The position numbers and the translations under genes were made by a program. The notes under the pieces were generated by a model. It saw only the letters and a list, made by a program, of their open reading frames with translations. It was not told the DNA's origin and did not search any database. From Phymatolithon calcareum (taxonomy: Eukaryota; Rhodophyta; Florideophyceae; Hapalidiales), in the NCBI GenBank assembly GCA_977006965.1, contig OZ345381.1, positions 558,001 through 622,000 on the forward strand: a DNA stretch of 64,000 bases. Direction: 5' to 3'. Positions 1 through 11,009 of this stretch are shown here, one piece after another (position 1 is the first letter of the stretch; each line of letters starts with the position of its first letter).

Positions 1-157
1 AACAACTCCTTGCTGTACCGCGCATTTTGCGGTGACTATGGAATTAGGCGGTGGTGGAAGGGGACGGTCCGCACGCACTTCGTGCAGTGTATTGGAAGCT
101 ACAATACGAGAAGTGCTTGTCCGTCTGTGCTCCCTGTTTTACATTTAAGTGAGAAGT

Positions 158-1525
158 ATGGCTTCGGAAACCGACTGGCGAAAATTGCGGCCGCTGGAAC
201 AATTGCTAATTGACAACCAGAATGGCAACAATGCAGCAATTATAACTGCCATCTTCAATATCGAGGGCAAAGTCTCTGCCGACTGGACAACGGAATATAT
301 TGCGAAACGACTCCTTGTTCATCCACGATTCTCCTCAGTATTATCCCACCATCGTGGACGCGCGCGTTTTGTTCCAGTCGCTGCCTTTGCGGAGGATCCT
401 GTACAATTGGCGCGACACGTCATCGCGCATGAAGCTTCAATCGCCCCACCGTCGTCGGCAGCACTTGGTGAAATCGTCTCTGCGCAACTTCCCTTCGACC
501 GCCCGCTGTGGTCGCTGCATGTGTTCCCGGGTAAGGAAGGTTCAGCAAGCGCAATCGTGTTTCGCGTCCATCATTGCATCGGCGATGGAATCGGTCTGCT
601 CCGCTTCTTTCTCACCGTCGTCGCAGATGGACCGCCCGCACCGCCGTCAAAATCGCCTTCCCCGCTCCCGGCGCGTCGACCATTGCACCACCGGCTAGTC
701 CCGCGTCACCAATTGCCGATCCCACGGCTTCTCTGCGCCGTAATACGGCCACTACGTGACGCGATCAGCGTGTTCATTAAGCCACTGATTCCAGATCCAC
801 CAACGGTATTCACGCGTGCCGCGACAGGCGCGTCGAAACGCGCTGTATTTGCGCGCGCGGTACCGCTCCCCGTGCTAACTTCCGCCGCGCGAATGGTTGG
901 TGTGTCCATCAACGACCTTGTACTCGCATCGGTCGCCGGCGCGTTACGTGAGTATGCCCTACGACACGGTGACAAGCCGCGCGATTTACGCCGTTTTCAT
1001 GTCGGCATACCATTCAACCGCCATCCCGTCACAGATGGCGTTGATACGGTTGTCAATGCAGTTATGGTACTCCCGATGCGCGCACCGCTTCTCCTCACCG
1101 ATCGAGTAGGTAGACTCGCTGTGTGCTCGGAACGTATGCGCTTTATGAAGGGCGGGTTGCAACCGGTTTTCGCGGATGTTGCATTTCGCATCGTGCGTGC
1201 TTTGCCACGAATTGCAAGAATTCCGGTGTGGAGACGGCTCACACGCATCGCTTCTGCTCTGCTTACGAATATGGCTGGACCACCCGGAAAACTGCGTACT
1301 GGTGGGAGAGAGGTCACCAACGTGCGTGTCTTTGCGCCGAGTCAGGGGTATGCGGGCATGACGATCAGTGCAATATCGTATGCAGGCATGTTCAACGTCG
1401 GCCTTTTGTGCGACGAGCGGCAAGTCTCTGAGCCGGAATTGTTTGTCCGCCTTTTTAATCAGGAACTCGATGCCCTGGTAGCGTGGACCAAAGAAATTGA
1501 GGTGAGCTATGCTTTCGCGCAGTAA
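158..1525 (+). CDS. WS/DGAT-type wax ester synthase / diacylglycerol acyltransferase
   Basis: A 455-residue protein of the bifunctional wax-ester synthase/DGAT family. This family transfers an acyl group from acyl-CoA to a fatty alcohol or diacylglycerol to make neutral storage lipid. The active-site motif HHxxxDG is present as HHCIGDG at residues 138-144, in the N-terminal acyltransferase half. A C-terminal half follows with the family's conserved ND segment (NDLVLASVAGALR, near residue 250). Length fits the usual 440-500 residues. The open frame extends to a GTG at 149, but the ATG at 158 (MASETDW) is the first eukaryotic start. No signal peptide is evident. It is a single exon, on the plus strand, with no functional partner beside it. 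Substrate preference (alcohol or DAG) cannot be read from sequence. Family assignment is firm; the exact reaction is inferred. Confidence 0.85.
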   Translation: MASETDWRKLRPLEQLLIDNQNGNNAAIITAIFNIEGKVSADWTTEYIAKRLLVHPRFSSVLSHHRGRARFVPVAAFAEDPVQLARHVIAHEASIAPPSSAALGEIVSAQLPFDRPLWSLHVFPGKEGSASAIVFRVHHCIGDGIGLLRFFLTVVADGPPAPPSKSPSPLPARRPLHHRLVPRHQLPIPRLLCAVIRPLRDAISVFIKPLIPDPPTVFTRAATGASKRAVFARAVPLPVLTSAARMVGVSINDLVLASVAGALREYALRHGDKPRDLRRFHVGIPFNRHPVTDGVDTVVNAVMVLPMRAPLLLTDRVGRLAVCSERMRFMKGGLQPVFADVAFRIVRALPRIARIPVWRRLTRIASALLTNMAGPPGKLRTGGREVTNVRVFAPSQGYAGMTISAISYAGMFNVGLLCDERQVSEPELFVRLFNQELDALVAWTKEIEVSYAFAQ

Positions 1526-2213
1526 CAGTATTAGCGTGACCTACTGGCTTTTCTACAGAAGATGGCCTGTTCCCTAGTGTGTTGTCTATAAGGTTCCACA
1601 GATGAGGACACTGTTCCATTATCAGAAACCTGTTCTGCGACACAGTTTGGGTCAATTGGACGGGATTATCTCCTGCAAGCTGATTAACTTCAAATTAGCT
1701 TTCTTTTTGAACCGCGTAATAAATGTGTGAAGCTCTCGACTTTGCTGCTACCGCATGTCATGCATCAGCGCTTTCAGAGTCTCAGGTGCTTTGCACCCAA
1801 ATAAAAATACTTAACGACAGGATTGTGTGGATTTTAGAAGGCTTTGAAATCATTGTCATATAGGTCGTGGACGTGCTCCTTCGTGACCACAGGTTTCGTG
1901 AAAACTTAGAATCGACGGACAAGGAGGCTACTGAGGCACCAACGACGGAGAATTTCAGGATGAAACGGCCCCGTGTAAATAAATCTTCCCTTTCGGCTTC
2001 TCCGTGACGATTCGAGGACGGATCGGCCAGCTTCAAAGCACTCTTTGCCGAGTTATAGCATGATTGGAGTCGAAAGGCATGCTGGAACCACTCGTTTGGC
2101 CATTCTCTAGCTACTTACGAGCCTCGCTGAGCAATCTTTCAAAATTTTGATTTCGAACGTGTGCAGGATTGCACAGCTGCCTTCGATATGCCAACGGTTA
2201 TAAGCATAGGCCG
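1526..2213. other. Intergenic spacer between convergent WS/DGAT and SDR genes
   Basis: This 688-bp stretch holds the 3' ends of two convergent genes. Short open frames on both strands have no recognisable domain. I see no gene, repeat or RNA here. Confidence 0.6.
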
Positions 2214-3011
2214 CTACCACGCAATGGAAATGCCGTCGCGCCAAAACTTACCAGCAAATCTCTGCGGATCACGCTCTACATCTAGGATCTCCCACATACG
2301 CCGAACGCATTCCCGGGGGGAGACTACCTCACCGGCTGGACACTGGTCCAACATTGGAGTGTCTACGTCACCGGGACAAACTGCTACGCATGCGACGCGC
2401 TCTGTATCGCCCTCCAGCCACCACGCGCTCTGCGCAAGTACGTAAGAGTTAAGTATGGCTTTTGACAGCTTATATGCTTTCTGTGCTCCGTGCACTGCGA
2501 ACATCGTGCTTTCGCGATCCAAATCCTCAGGAATACGCTCAACCATTGTAGACCATTCAGAAAACGAAGTCGCCAGAGTCACATTTTCAACGCGCATGCG
2601 CAACTCGCTCGACAAATAGGCAAGCTCACCGTCACCCGACGATATGGCCACAATGCGACCGTGACGCGGTGAAATCTGCAATAGCGGGCGAAGCGTCTCT
2701 GCGAGCAATGCGTGCGTCAGTGCATTGACGCGAAGTGTGTGGAGCCATGTTCCGTCCACTTGTGCGCCGCACAGCACAAGAACATCGATCCACGGCAGTT
2801 GCAAGGCTGATGCGAAGGTAGTCGCTGAGGCGCGGCACTCAAGATTGAGAGGTTGATATCGAATATTGCCGAGAAGCGCGGGCATCAGATTTGGCGCGCG
2901 TACTCCAGCGACGACGTGAAAACCATTGGTGGCCAGGGCGTTGACGATAGCAGAGCCGATTCCACCGCTCCCGCCCGCCACAATTGCTATGCGCGGGGCG
3001 GAGGCCACCAT
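2214..3011 (-). CDS. Short-chain dehydrogenase/reductase, carbonyl-reductase-like
   Basis: A 265-residue classical-type SDR that would reduce a carbonyl or oxidise an alcohol with NAD(P)H. The Rossmann glycine motif is GGSGGIG at residues 13-19. The catalytic serine lies in the VAISSGDG segment, and the YxxxK pair is Y180-K184 (YKLSK). About 60 residues lie between the serine strand and the catalytic tyrosine. This long loop resembles CBR1-type carbonyl reductases, as does the CPGDVDTPM segment after the active site. The frame runs upstream to a GTG at 3065, but the first ATG (3011) sits right before the Rossmann strand, so I use it. Single exon, convergent with WS/DGAT and divergent from the bHLH gene. 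Substrate is unknown. Confidence 0.8.
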   Translation of the reverse strand: MVASAPRIAIVAGGSGGIGSAIVNALATNGFHVVAGVRAPNLMPALLGNIRYQPLNLECRASATTFASALQLPWIDVLVLCGAQVDGTWLHTLRVNALTHALLAETLRPLLQISPRHGRIVAISSGDGELAYLSSELRMRVENVTLATSFSEWSTMVERIPEDLDRESTMFAVHGAQKAYKLSKAILNSYVLAQSAWWLEGDTERVACVAVCPGDVDTPMLDQCPAGEVVSPRECVRRMWEILDVERDPQRFAGKFWRDGISIAW

Positions 3012-3529
3012 CACACAAATGGGAGGCGGCGACAATGGGCCGCACTGCCTTGCGCAATGTGCCACTGCCAGATAGAGTTAGCCCTTCATTTGCAGCTCGT
3101 TTCGCCCTTTTTTCCGCGCAGTCGCGCGGCTTACATAGCAGAAGCCGAGAGAACGCGACTACGAGAGGAAGACGCATCGACCTGGAATTGGCATCGATTA
3201 TCATATGGTCGAAGATTCGTCGATGTCTCGAGCAACAAGTCGATTATTGCGGTGTGCCACACAAAAATATTCTAAATTTACTAAAATGACACGTGTGATA
3301 CACCCGTGATGAATCGATAACGAATACTCTCAACCTGATTTTTATCTGGGTTTGTCGATGAATGGGATGCAGAATTGCTGAGCTCAAATGACATGTGGCG
3401 CGCGCCAATTGCACTATCTGTCATGAGAGAGTACTTTCAGGGACCGCTTTCATTTCTCCGCCCCAACACTCATCTCTGCCGTCCGTCAAGAGCAAAATTT
3501 TCCGTCCAACCTTCCCCGCGCCGCGCGCA
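3012..3529. other. Divergent intergenic region (SDR / bHLH promoters)
   Basis: A 518-bp region between two divergently transcribed genes that must carry both promoters and 5' UTRs. An open frame in phase with the bHLH gene extends upstream to a GTG at 3395 but has no ATG. No convincing TATA box was identified. Confidence 0.5.
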
Positions 3530-4765
3530 ATGGCCTGGCGCGCGGCGCTGGAAGACCCCGCCCGACGCTCTCGGCCTACAGCGACACGGCCGGAAGACTC
3601 GACAGCCGTCGCTTGGGGTGCTGCCTCCTGGTCTCCGACGGCACCTCCCGCACCGTCGCCGCCCGAGGGGCGCGGCGACCTGCGCTATGAGTTTTCTCTA
3701 GCCCCTGGACCTGAGTTTGACACCGACACCCAAGCACCTGATGGCTCTGCGGCTGCTGACGAGCCACTACCGACCGCGAATGGTACAGGACGCCCCGCCG
3801 CAGACGCTGGCAGTTCTGGGAATGGTGGCAGCTCTGCAAACGGAGGTACTAGCTCTGCTAATGACGGTGACGTTGACTCTGGATCGGCTGGGGCGACTTT
3901 GCAAGTTACGGAAGCGTCCACAGAATCGACAACACGCACACCCGGGTCGACCGCATTGGCGCTCAAACCAGCTCGCGGGATCTCCAAAACACGTGGGTCA
4001 GTTCCTCGACCGCCCGCGCGCGGAAACCTGAGCCATACCAAAATGTGTCGGGACAGGCTCAACGGTATGTTTGAACGTTTGCGCACAACACTTCCCGCAG
4101 CACCAGTCGGAGTTGAGGTGAAGCACAAAGCGCAGGTGCTAGACTATGCCATCTCAGTGCTGAAGACTATGGTGCGTCGAACGTCTGAGTTAGAGATCGA
4201 GCTTGCTGTTTCGAGTAATCGCGCCACCATGGAGTGGATCTCAAACCTTGTTGCCAGCGTCCCTTCTTTCCCTGAAGCCGCCAGCGAGGTCATGCGCGTG
4301 TTTTGCAAGCGAAGACATTGGCTTCAAGGTGAGCTTTGGTTGACAAGGCGGATTAACAAGCGCGATATTCACCTTGTGTTTGAAGCATCAGTCACCAACG
4401 ATGCGGAGGGTGCTCTCACTCCTACGGGGGAAAATATTGCTAATTTCTCTGAAGCGTCCCGGACTTACACTTTCTCCCCTGACGAAGGCGTTCAAGGTCG
4501 TGTATGGTCCTCAATGCGACCGGAATGGCTGGCAGGTCTTACCGATGGAAAGACGTTTGCACGCGCGGGTCTTGCGCATCGATTTGGGATTAAGACTTGT
4601 TTGGCAGTGCCGATAATGATCACAGGGAAAATCGAGGCTGTGATGTGCTTTTATGACACAAAGCACAGACCGTACGATAGTCAATGCGTGGATCTGGCAA
4701 TGCGGTTAACGTGGGCATTGGGAAATGCGACAGGGGGTAAGAGAGCTGGGGAAGCAGACTCATGA
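3530..4765 (+). CDS. bHLH transcription factor with C-terminal GAF-like domain
   Basis: A 411-residue protein starting at the ATG at 3530, the first ATG in a frame open from a GTG at 3395. The first ~190 residues are low-complexity Ser/Gly/Asp/Ala sequence. A bHLH follows at about residues 164-216: a basic stretch HTKMCRDRLNGMFERL, then a loop and the helix HKAQVLDYAISVLKTMV. The C-terminal ~170 residues resemble a GAF sensor fold (GVQGRVW near the start, then AHRFGIKTCLAVPI and an AVMCFYD strand). Such proteins bind DNA as dimers in the nucleus, with the GAF part possibly sensing a ligand. The basic region aligns with plant ILR3-like bHLHs but has Thr where the E-box-contacting Glu normally sits, so target specificity may differ. 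No introns. The bHLH call is firm; the GAF call is moderate. Confidence 0.75.
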   Translation: MAWRAALEDPARRSRPTATRPEDSTAVAWGAASWSPTAPPAPSPPEGRGDLRYEFSLAPGPEFDTDTQAPDGSAAADEPLPTANGTGRPAADAGSSGNGGSSANGGTSSANDGDVDSGSAGATLQVTEASTESTTRTPGSTALALKPARGISKTRGSVPRPPARGNLSHTKMCRDRLNGMFERLRTTLPAAPVGVEVKHKAQVLDYAISVLKTMVRRTSELEIELAVSSNRATMEWISNLVASVPSFPEAASEVMRVFCKRRHWLQGELWLTRRINKRDIHLVFEASVTNDAEGALTPTGENIANFSEASRTYTFSPDEGVQGRVWSSMRPEWLAGLTDGKTFARAGLAHRFGIKTCLAVPIMITGKIEAVMCFYDTKHRPYDSQCVDLAMRLTWALGNATGGKRAGEADS

Positions 4766-7700
4766 TGCGTCAGGTCTCGTGGCGCGTTGGACGCCAGCAT
4801 GATTGGTGTGTTGTCCGTTCGCGTTGCTGCAGGCCTTGTTCTATATTATTGTCGAAGTGCGGCAGATGAGCGCTTATCTTTCTTCGTTCACTACTTCTTT
4901 TGTACCTTAGAGAAGTATTTTGCGATCGTGTGACATATCGCTATGCGTCGTGAAGGCGTGATAGTCGGCATTCGATGAACTGTCTTCCCTTCCGGTGTGG
5001 TATAAGTTCAGATGGACCATGACCAACCGAGCTCTAGTTTGGTGGCAAATACTAGGCTGGATACTTCAATGTTATTGTACCATACAGGGAAATTTCGGCG
5101 CAGCGCATACGTCAGCGATCACTACAGTACATTCGCAATCTTTCTGTGCCATTAAACGTGTAAGTTCATCTTGTGTTTTCAGTCCAAGGACAAACGCCGG
5201 CTTTGTGGCGTCAAAGCATTCTTTCCCGTTCGTGAAACGTCCTAGTTTTCACTTCTCTTGCAAAGGCCCACGGTACGCCCCGCCTACCGAGGAAGCGCGC
5301 TGAAGTGGTTGGTTGATCCCTCGATATTTGGATACTCCTTTTCGTCTCATAATTACAGAGGTTCGGAAATCCGCAAGATTGCTAGTGATCGGCTGCTGTT
5401 TTGTATGTATTTTTAGACCGTAGAAGAACCTTGGCGATGCCGGTGCGTTGCTATCCACCTTCCGCAAAGAAGGTACTGTAGATAGAAGAATCTGGATTAC
5501 TCATGCAATTGCAGGCAGCTCCCTAACTGCCCCTGGTTTCTACAAGTCCTATCCCGTGTTTGAATATCAAGTGCCTCTTTTTGAGCTTGCATCACTTATC
5601 TATAGAAGCTGCGGATGTTCGAAGTAGGAATGCACTATCGAAGACATGGGATTCTGTGATTGAACATGAGATTAGGCGATGCCACAGGAGATTGATGGAC
5701 AAAATTCGAAACTGTCAATTTACCAGAATGAAAGTTTTTAAAGTTTAGAGCCTCGGTACAATCAAGAAGGACACTTGACATGCTCATTCGATTTTCCAGA
5801 AATGCATGCATGAGTTTCTTCTCACGGTTCCATTGCAAGTTTCGTTCGCTCGAGTTCAAGACCCCGAATATCCAGGAACAGAGCTATTCAGATAACATTG
5901 CGTGCTTTTCAGCATTCTTGCGCAACGTATAGTGCATTTGACGATATTCGTTTGACTTTCAGCCAGAAAACATACATGTATGCATGCAGATTACGTCATA
6001 TAGAAGCACATTTTTAATGTTCTTTTCCCATGCGCTTTAAACAGGCTAGAGTATGAAGCACATGTACTAACTATGCCTGTGGAGTATATACAAACAAGGC
6101 GTTTGATTCCGAAACAAATGTGGGGACGGAACCGGAGCACGTACAGTGGACTGTCGCGCGTGATGCGATCGTGCACTGGATCCACTAGGCGCTACGTTTG
6201 CGGAACTGGGCTGAGCGCTCGCTCGGTATTATTCTTGAAAGATTTAGAGATTCCACGAAATGCACACGCGTTCCCGAGGGACGGATGCACAAGATCCTCC
6301 CACTTCGAATAGCTTTCAAGCATGATGGTTACAATCGACATCGAATGGCCAATTGCGTGCTTGTCTATGGCGATGCACGAGGGGAATGTGAGAATAGGAT
6401 GCCTTGTTGGCGATAGATGTAGCTGAGGGAAAACCGGCGTGGCGTGGAGTGTCTAGCTGCTCAGACAAAGGTTCGCTGTCCGAGGCGGCGGGTATCTACA
6501 GTATGACCGGATGCACTGCGGTTTTTCCGATTGGCCTGAACTGGAGATCTCGGATCGGCCAATGGCTGTTTCGAAACGTCGCATATCATACCGCGTGAAA
6601 TAAAATTCATCTCCCTGTTCCCTCTCATTGGAAATTGGGATATCGTTTGAAGTGCAAAACAAACCTCCCCTTGGCCCGCTATCATATGGCTGAGCAGAAC
6701 GGCGAGCAGTGACGAAGGCGCAAGGGGTAAGGAAACAGCGAGCATGATGTATAAGGTCTGTACACCGATGGGCAAAGTAGCTCCTTTTTATCCCACGCCG
6801 GCAGGCAGCCGCTGCGTGTGACAGTGTGTTGGTACTGGCGCAGCTGGAGTGACCAATGAGTAACTGGGTGCTGAGACAGCGCAAGAAATTCGCAAAAAAC
6901 TTGAGCTGCAAGTTGAAGGCATAGCTAGCGCGGCCCATAGTGCTCTCAAGAATTGAAACCGTCGCCCAAAATGGTTGAAAGCACTTAATTACTGAAGTGA
7001 CTATAATTAGAAACCATGATCGAGTATGGGGAAGAACACAGAGAGTGCAAAAAAGCATATCTACCGGCAATGCGCGCCAGGACCGCGCAACGACAGTGTG
7101 CAACACAGGAGGACATGCATGCATATCTCTTTAAACGTCTACAAAAATCCACGTTTGTAGATTCAAAATGCGGTGCAAACTAAATAGTTCGCGCTTCTCA
7201 GTGACGCTATTGCACAGTTAGCAAGAAAGCACTGTTGTGAGAGAAAACGACCCAAAACGCCCAGAGTTTGAAACATGAAAGTCGAATTCTTTGTCCGCAG
7301 CCGTGCCGTACTTGATGATGCTTTAGCCAGACAGAAAGTACGGACGCGCACTAGCGAGTGGAAATGTACACGAAGTTGAATGTGGCGTACTGTACTGTAC
7401 AATGTTCCGACGCGCAAAGACGACACGATCTTATCTGATCGGCTTGCGCACCGCTCTGCACCGCGTATGATACCTACGCTCGGCTTCAAGATAGATCGGG
7501 TCGCTTCAAACGCTGCTCAACGGTGAAACACAGCGAAAAACCTGGTACGTGCATCATTGGCGCACTGCTTGATCCGCTCTCCATGCTGATTGGCGTTTGC
7601 GCGCAGCCGTGTCCCACACGGCGCTCAGAAGACTTTGTCCCACTTCCGCATCGCACAATCATAGCGAATAGCGATGCGCACCTCGCATCCCGCACAGCCG

Positions 7701-7804
7701 CCTTTTTCAACTCTTGCCGTGTCTCCTTGTGCTCCTCTATTATATCATCTTCCCTGCACGACACCGCAAATGTCGCAGACCCCTCAGTGCTTTCCATAGA
7801 CGTC
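4766..7804. other. Gene-poor spacer
   Basis: About 3 kb with no recognisable gene. The longest open frame (6453-7124, minus, 223 codons, ATG start) has a Cys/Ser/Arg-rich composition typical of chance frames and no domain. A TACTGTACTGTAC run occurs near 7388. The last ~200 bp are pyrimidine-rich and probably form the promoter and 5' UTR of the zinc-finger gene that starts at 7805. Confidence 0.5.
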
Positions 7805-10610
7805 ATGGCGCCGTTCACATCTCTGCCTCCGACCCACCCCACATCAGCTCCACTGCCTCCGCCGCATCCTCCACCCCAACACCTTCACCATGTCTATGCC
7901 CGCTTCATGACACATCCCGCCGTTGCACGTTGGCTTCTCACCAGAAACTCTGGTACAGACTTTCTAAGCGTTCGCTTGGAGGATAGTCTCCTCGTCAACA
8001 TTTCCAGTGCCTCACAGCCGGAAGTCTTTCCCGCGTCCGTTCGTTCTTTTCCCTTCTCCAATGTCCATGACCTTCTGTTTCTTGACCATGTCACCGATGA
8101 TTTCGCTTTAGGATACGTACGTACAATGCACTTCAGCTCTCTTCATACCATTCGCTTCCTTCACACTTCTAACTTTCTTTTTCTTGCACGTCTCTGCACA
8201 CGCATAGGTTTGGGGAAAGCCAGGCACAGAAACTCATCCGCTGGCTCACTTATCACACAGCATATCAATGTCGGGCTGGGACAAGATACGTTGCCGCCGT
8301 TTCGCAGCCAGTCTCAGACCGGGCTCCATGTTGGAGAGACTGGAGTTCGCTTGGTTCGAAAACCATCGCTTGATAGTCACCATAACGCAGTCGCCCGCAC
8401 AACCCGGAGCACAGTTTATGTCTGCAAGCGAGACATATTTCTTCCCTCCACTTCAACCCAACGCAACCCCGATTGAACCGCCGCTCTTCACTGCACATGT
8501 TTCCGACGTTCCGCTATGTGCCTATTGCAAAACCAACCCACGTAGACACTGCAAGTGTAACAGTGACGCAGACTCGCTTCTCCTTTCGGCATCCCCAGTG
8601 TCACACCAAGCAATACCCTGGAAAAGGTATCTACAGTTGCTGATACAGAGCAAGGAGAATGGTAAGCTCACCACCATGGTGAGTGTTCCCGACTCCAAGG
8701 GACAGCCATATGTCCGAGTCAGCGTCACACAAGCGTATTCGATTTCATTCGGAAGCCAAGAAGCTATTAACGAAGGCATCCATTTGCGACTCAAGCAGAT
8801 GCTCCTATCCCGACCTGCGCCACCAACCCCGTTGGACATGCCACTCACTAAAATGGAATGGAAGAACACCTGGCCAAAGACGAGACACGATATCGAAGAG
8901 TGCCTGGACCCTGTTGGCAACAGCGCTACCGGCCGGAAGCAGGATGATACAGGACAACTTTGCGATGGACCAGATGAGATTTCCACATGCAGTCCGCAAA
9001 TACCAGGAACATCAACTTGGCTACAGGATCCCTTACCGAGTCCTGACAGTGTCGTGCCTATTTCCGACAGCACAGATCGCCGGGAGCGGTTCAAAGAACG
9101 CGACAGCACATCACCGCCGACACTTGGTCTCTCGAGCGAAGCTTACCCGTCATTTTCTACCATCGCCGTAGGGAGCACAGAGTCCACACCCAGCATGCAT
9201 GTCCCCAGCTACAAGTCTCCAGTACCAAAGAAGCGCAAGGCACACGAAAGCGGACTGTGTGCACCTGAGAAAATGGGCAAGGACAGCGACTGTTCGGCGG
9301 AGACCGTACCGAACCCGTTTCTATCAACAATTCTGAATTCCAACAAGGGAATGGCTCCATCCTTGCTCGCCAATTTTGCAGAAATGAGTTCCATCAGCCC
9401 TCTGTTCCCGACTTCTCATACGCCAGGGTCTACCATCGGTGATGCGAGCACACCTGTAACGGCAGATAAATTGCCATGTCCCAAGGAGAACGGACATCGG
9501 GAAGGACCGACGGGACTCGGAGTGCCAAGTACGCAGGTGAAGGTCATGAACTGCGTGTTGCCATCGCCAATGTCGATGATTTTAGATTTCAATGAAGAAT
9601 CAAACAGGAAGAAGTCGAGAGTCGAACCGGCAAAAGACGATATACTACCCCTCAGCTTCGATCCCGCCTGGGACGCTGATACTGTGGAAGAAGGTGAGAA
9701 ATATCGGAGATTGCGCGAGCCGTTCTCCTGGACCCCGACCACGCTCCCGGAAAGACCACTTTCAGCGCTCGGCAGAGCTTTAGGCATGGAGCGCGCTCCA
9801 TCACCGTTTGGGATCACAAAATCGTTTCAGCTGAAATCTCCGATCGATATTCATCGCGGGCAGGAGGAGAGGAACAAGTGGCTTCAGATGCTTCCGACCA
9901 ATCGAAGGATTGAACCCCTACGCACAGAGAAAATTCAGAGCCCCCAAGACACAAAACATATGAGGACAGGGCACTTACTCTTGAAGCTGCCCGACGAAGT
10001 GCTGAAAGCGAATCAGCAAGCTGGAGGGACAAGTCTTCGTCGATTCACGTCAACCGACAGGGTCCCACGACCAGAGCCACAAAAATTGGATGCACATGAG
10101 AAAAGCAGCGGTGCAGCTGGAGGATCGGAAAGAGGACTCCAAAAGATTGGAGACAAGAGGAGCTCGAGCGTGCAATGCGAAATTTGCCAGGCTACTTTTT
10201 CGAAGCGGGCAAACCTTGTGCGTCACACGAAGACTGTACATAACAATGTCAAGCCATTTGGGTGTTCGACGTGCGGCAGCCGATTCGGACTCAAAGCAGA
10301 CTTGCACCGTCATGTTCGCAACATTCATGAGAAAAGGGCGTTCTGCTGTCGTGCCTGCGGACGCAGTTATGCAGAGCAAGAGGAACTCGACTTCCATTGC
10401 CGGGTCACGCATGAAAAGGACTTACGTCCTTTTGAGTGTGGGCAGTGTGGCATGCGATTTGGAAGAAGATCTTCAAGGCGCAGACATGAGCAGACGGTGC
10501 ACACTGAGAAACGATTCGATTGCACCATCTGCGACAAGAGCTATAGCCAGCGCTTTGACGCAATCAAGCATGGTAGAAAGGCTCATGGAGTTGAACGAGT
10601 TGTGGATTGA
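7805..10610 (+). CDS. C2H2 zinc-finger protein (two exons: 7805-8116, 8208-10610)
   Basis: Joining the two exons gives 904 residues. The intron at 8117-8207 is phase 0, so the frame passes from ...DDFALGY to VWGKPGTE... without a break. Neither frame alone has both the N-terminus and the fingers. Residues 1-25 are Pro/His-rich. Then come a conserved-looking globular part (residues ~25-260), a long Ser/Pro-rich linker with a basic PKKRKAHE stretch that could be an NLS, and five C-terminal C2H2 fingers at about 758-900. All fingers have CxxC-x12-H-x4-H spacing and TH- or VH-type linkers. The protein is a probable nuclear DNA-binding regulator. The start at 7805 is the ATG before the Pro-rich segment; an in-frame ATG at 7583 is an alternative. 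A second C2H2 gene lies at 27.2-29.1 kb. Confidence 0.8.
8117..8207 (+). other. Spliceosomal intron in the C2H2 gene
   Basis: A 91-bp phase-0 intron. The donor is GTACGT and the acceptor is CGCATAG. A branch-like CTAAC and a long pyrimidine tract lie in the 3' half. An in-frame TAG at 8205-8207 immediately precedes exon 2, so exon 2 cannot be read upstream without splicing. A second GT four bases downstream would shift the frame and is rejected. Confidence 0.75.
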
Positions 10611-11009
10611 GATTGCAATAGAGATAGAGTGCAGACATGTTTGTCCAGAATTGTAGCTGATGCCTTCATCTTGAAGAGTAAACGTATACAAGTTGAATAC
10701 TATTGGCCTCACTCGTGAAGACGTGGTACCCTGAGAACAGCAGTGTAGACTTTTGATCCAGTTCGATTTGGATTGGATCATAAACACTATTCCCATACTA
10801 GTGCAGACCTGAATTGTATTGGGACAAGGCTATGATATGATACTAATAAGGGCAATATCTCCTGATCGGGACCTATTCATAGTTGCAAGTCTTACAGCGC
10901 ATCAATCTTGTCATACCGTTTCACTGAGAAACGATGGAGAGATTTCGAGTGTGGAAGTAGTCGAGAAAGTGGCGAATCGACCCTGCCAAGGTAAACGGAG
11001 CAAGCTCGA
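10611..11009. other. Spacer between C2H2 gene and UBR4/BIG gene
   Basis: A 399-bp region holding the 3' end of the zinc-finger gene and the promoter of the giant gene. No gene or clear regulatory motif was seen. Confidence 0.5.

Noticed and set aside
6453-7124. 223-codon ATG frame on the minus strand
   Set aside because: Cys/Ser/Arg-rich chance-like composition, no domain, no supporting context in a gene-poor spacer.
7523-8476. 317-codon frame as a separate gene
   Set aside because: Its 3' part beyond 8116 reads through an intron; the conserved part is exon 1 of the C2H2 gene.
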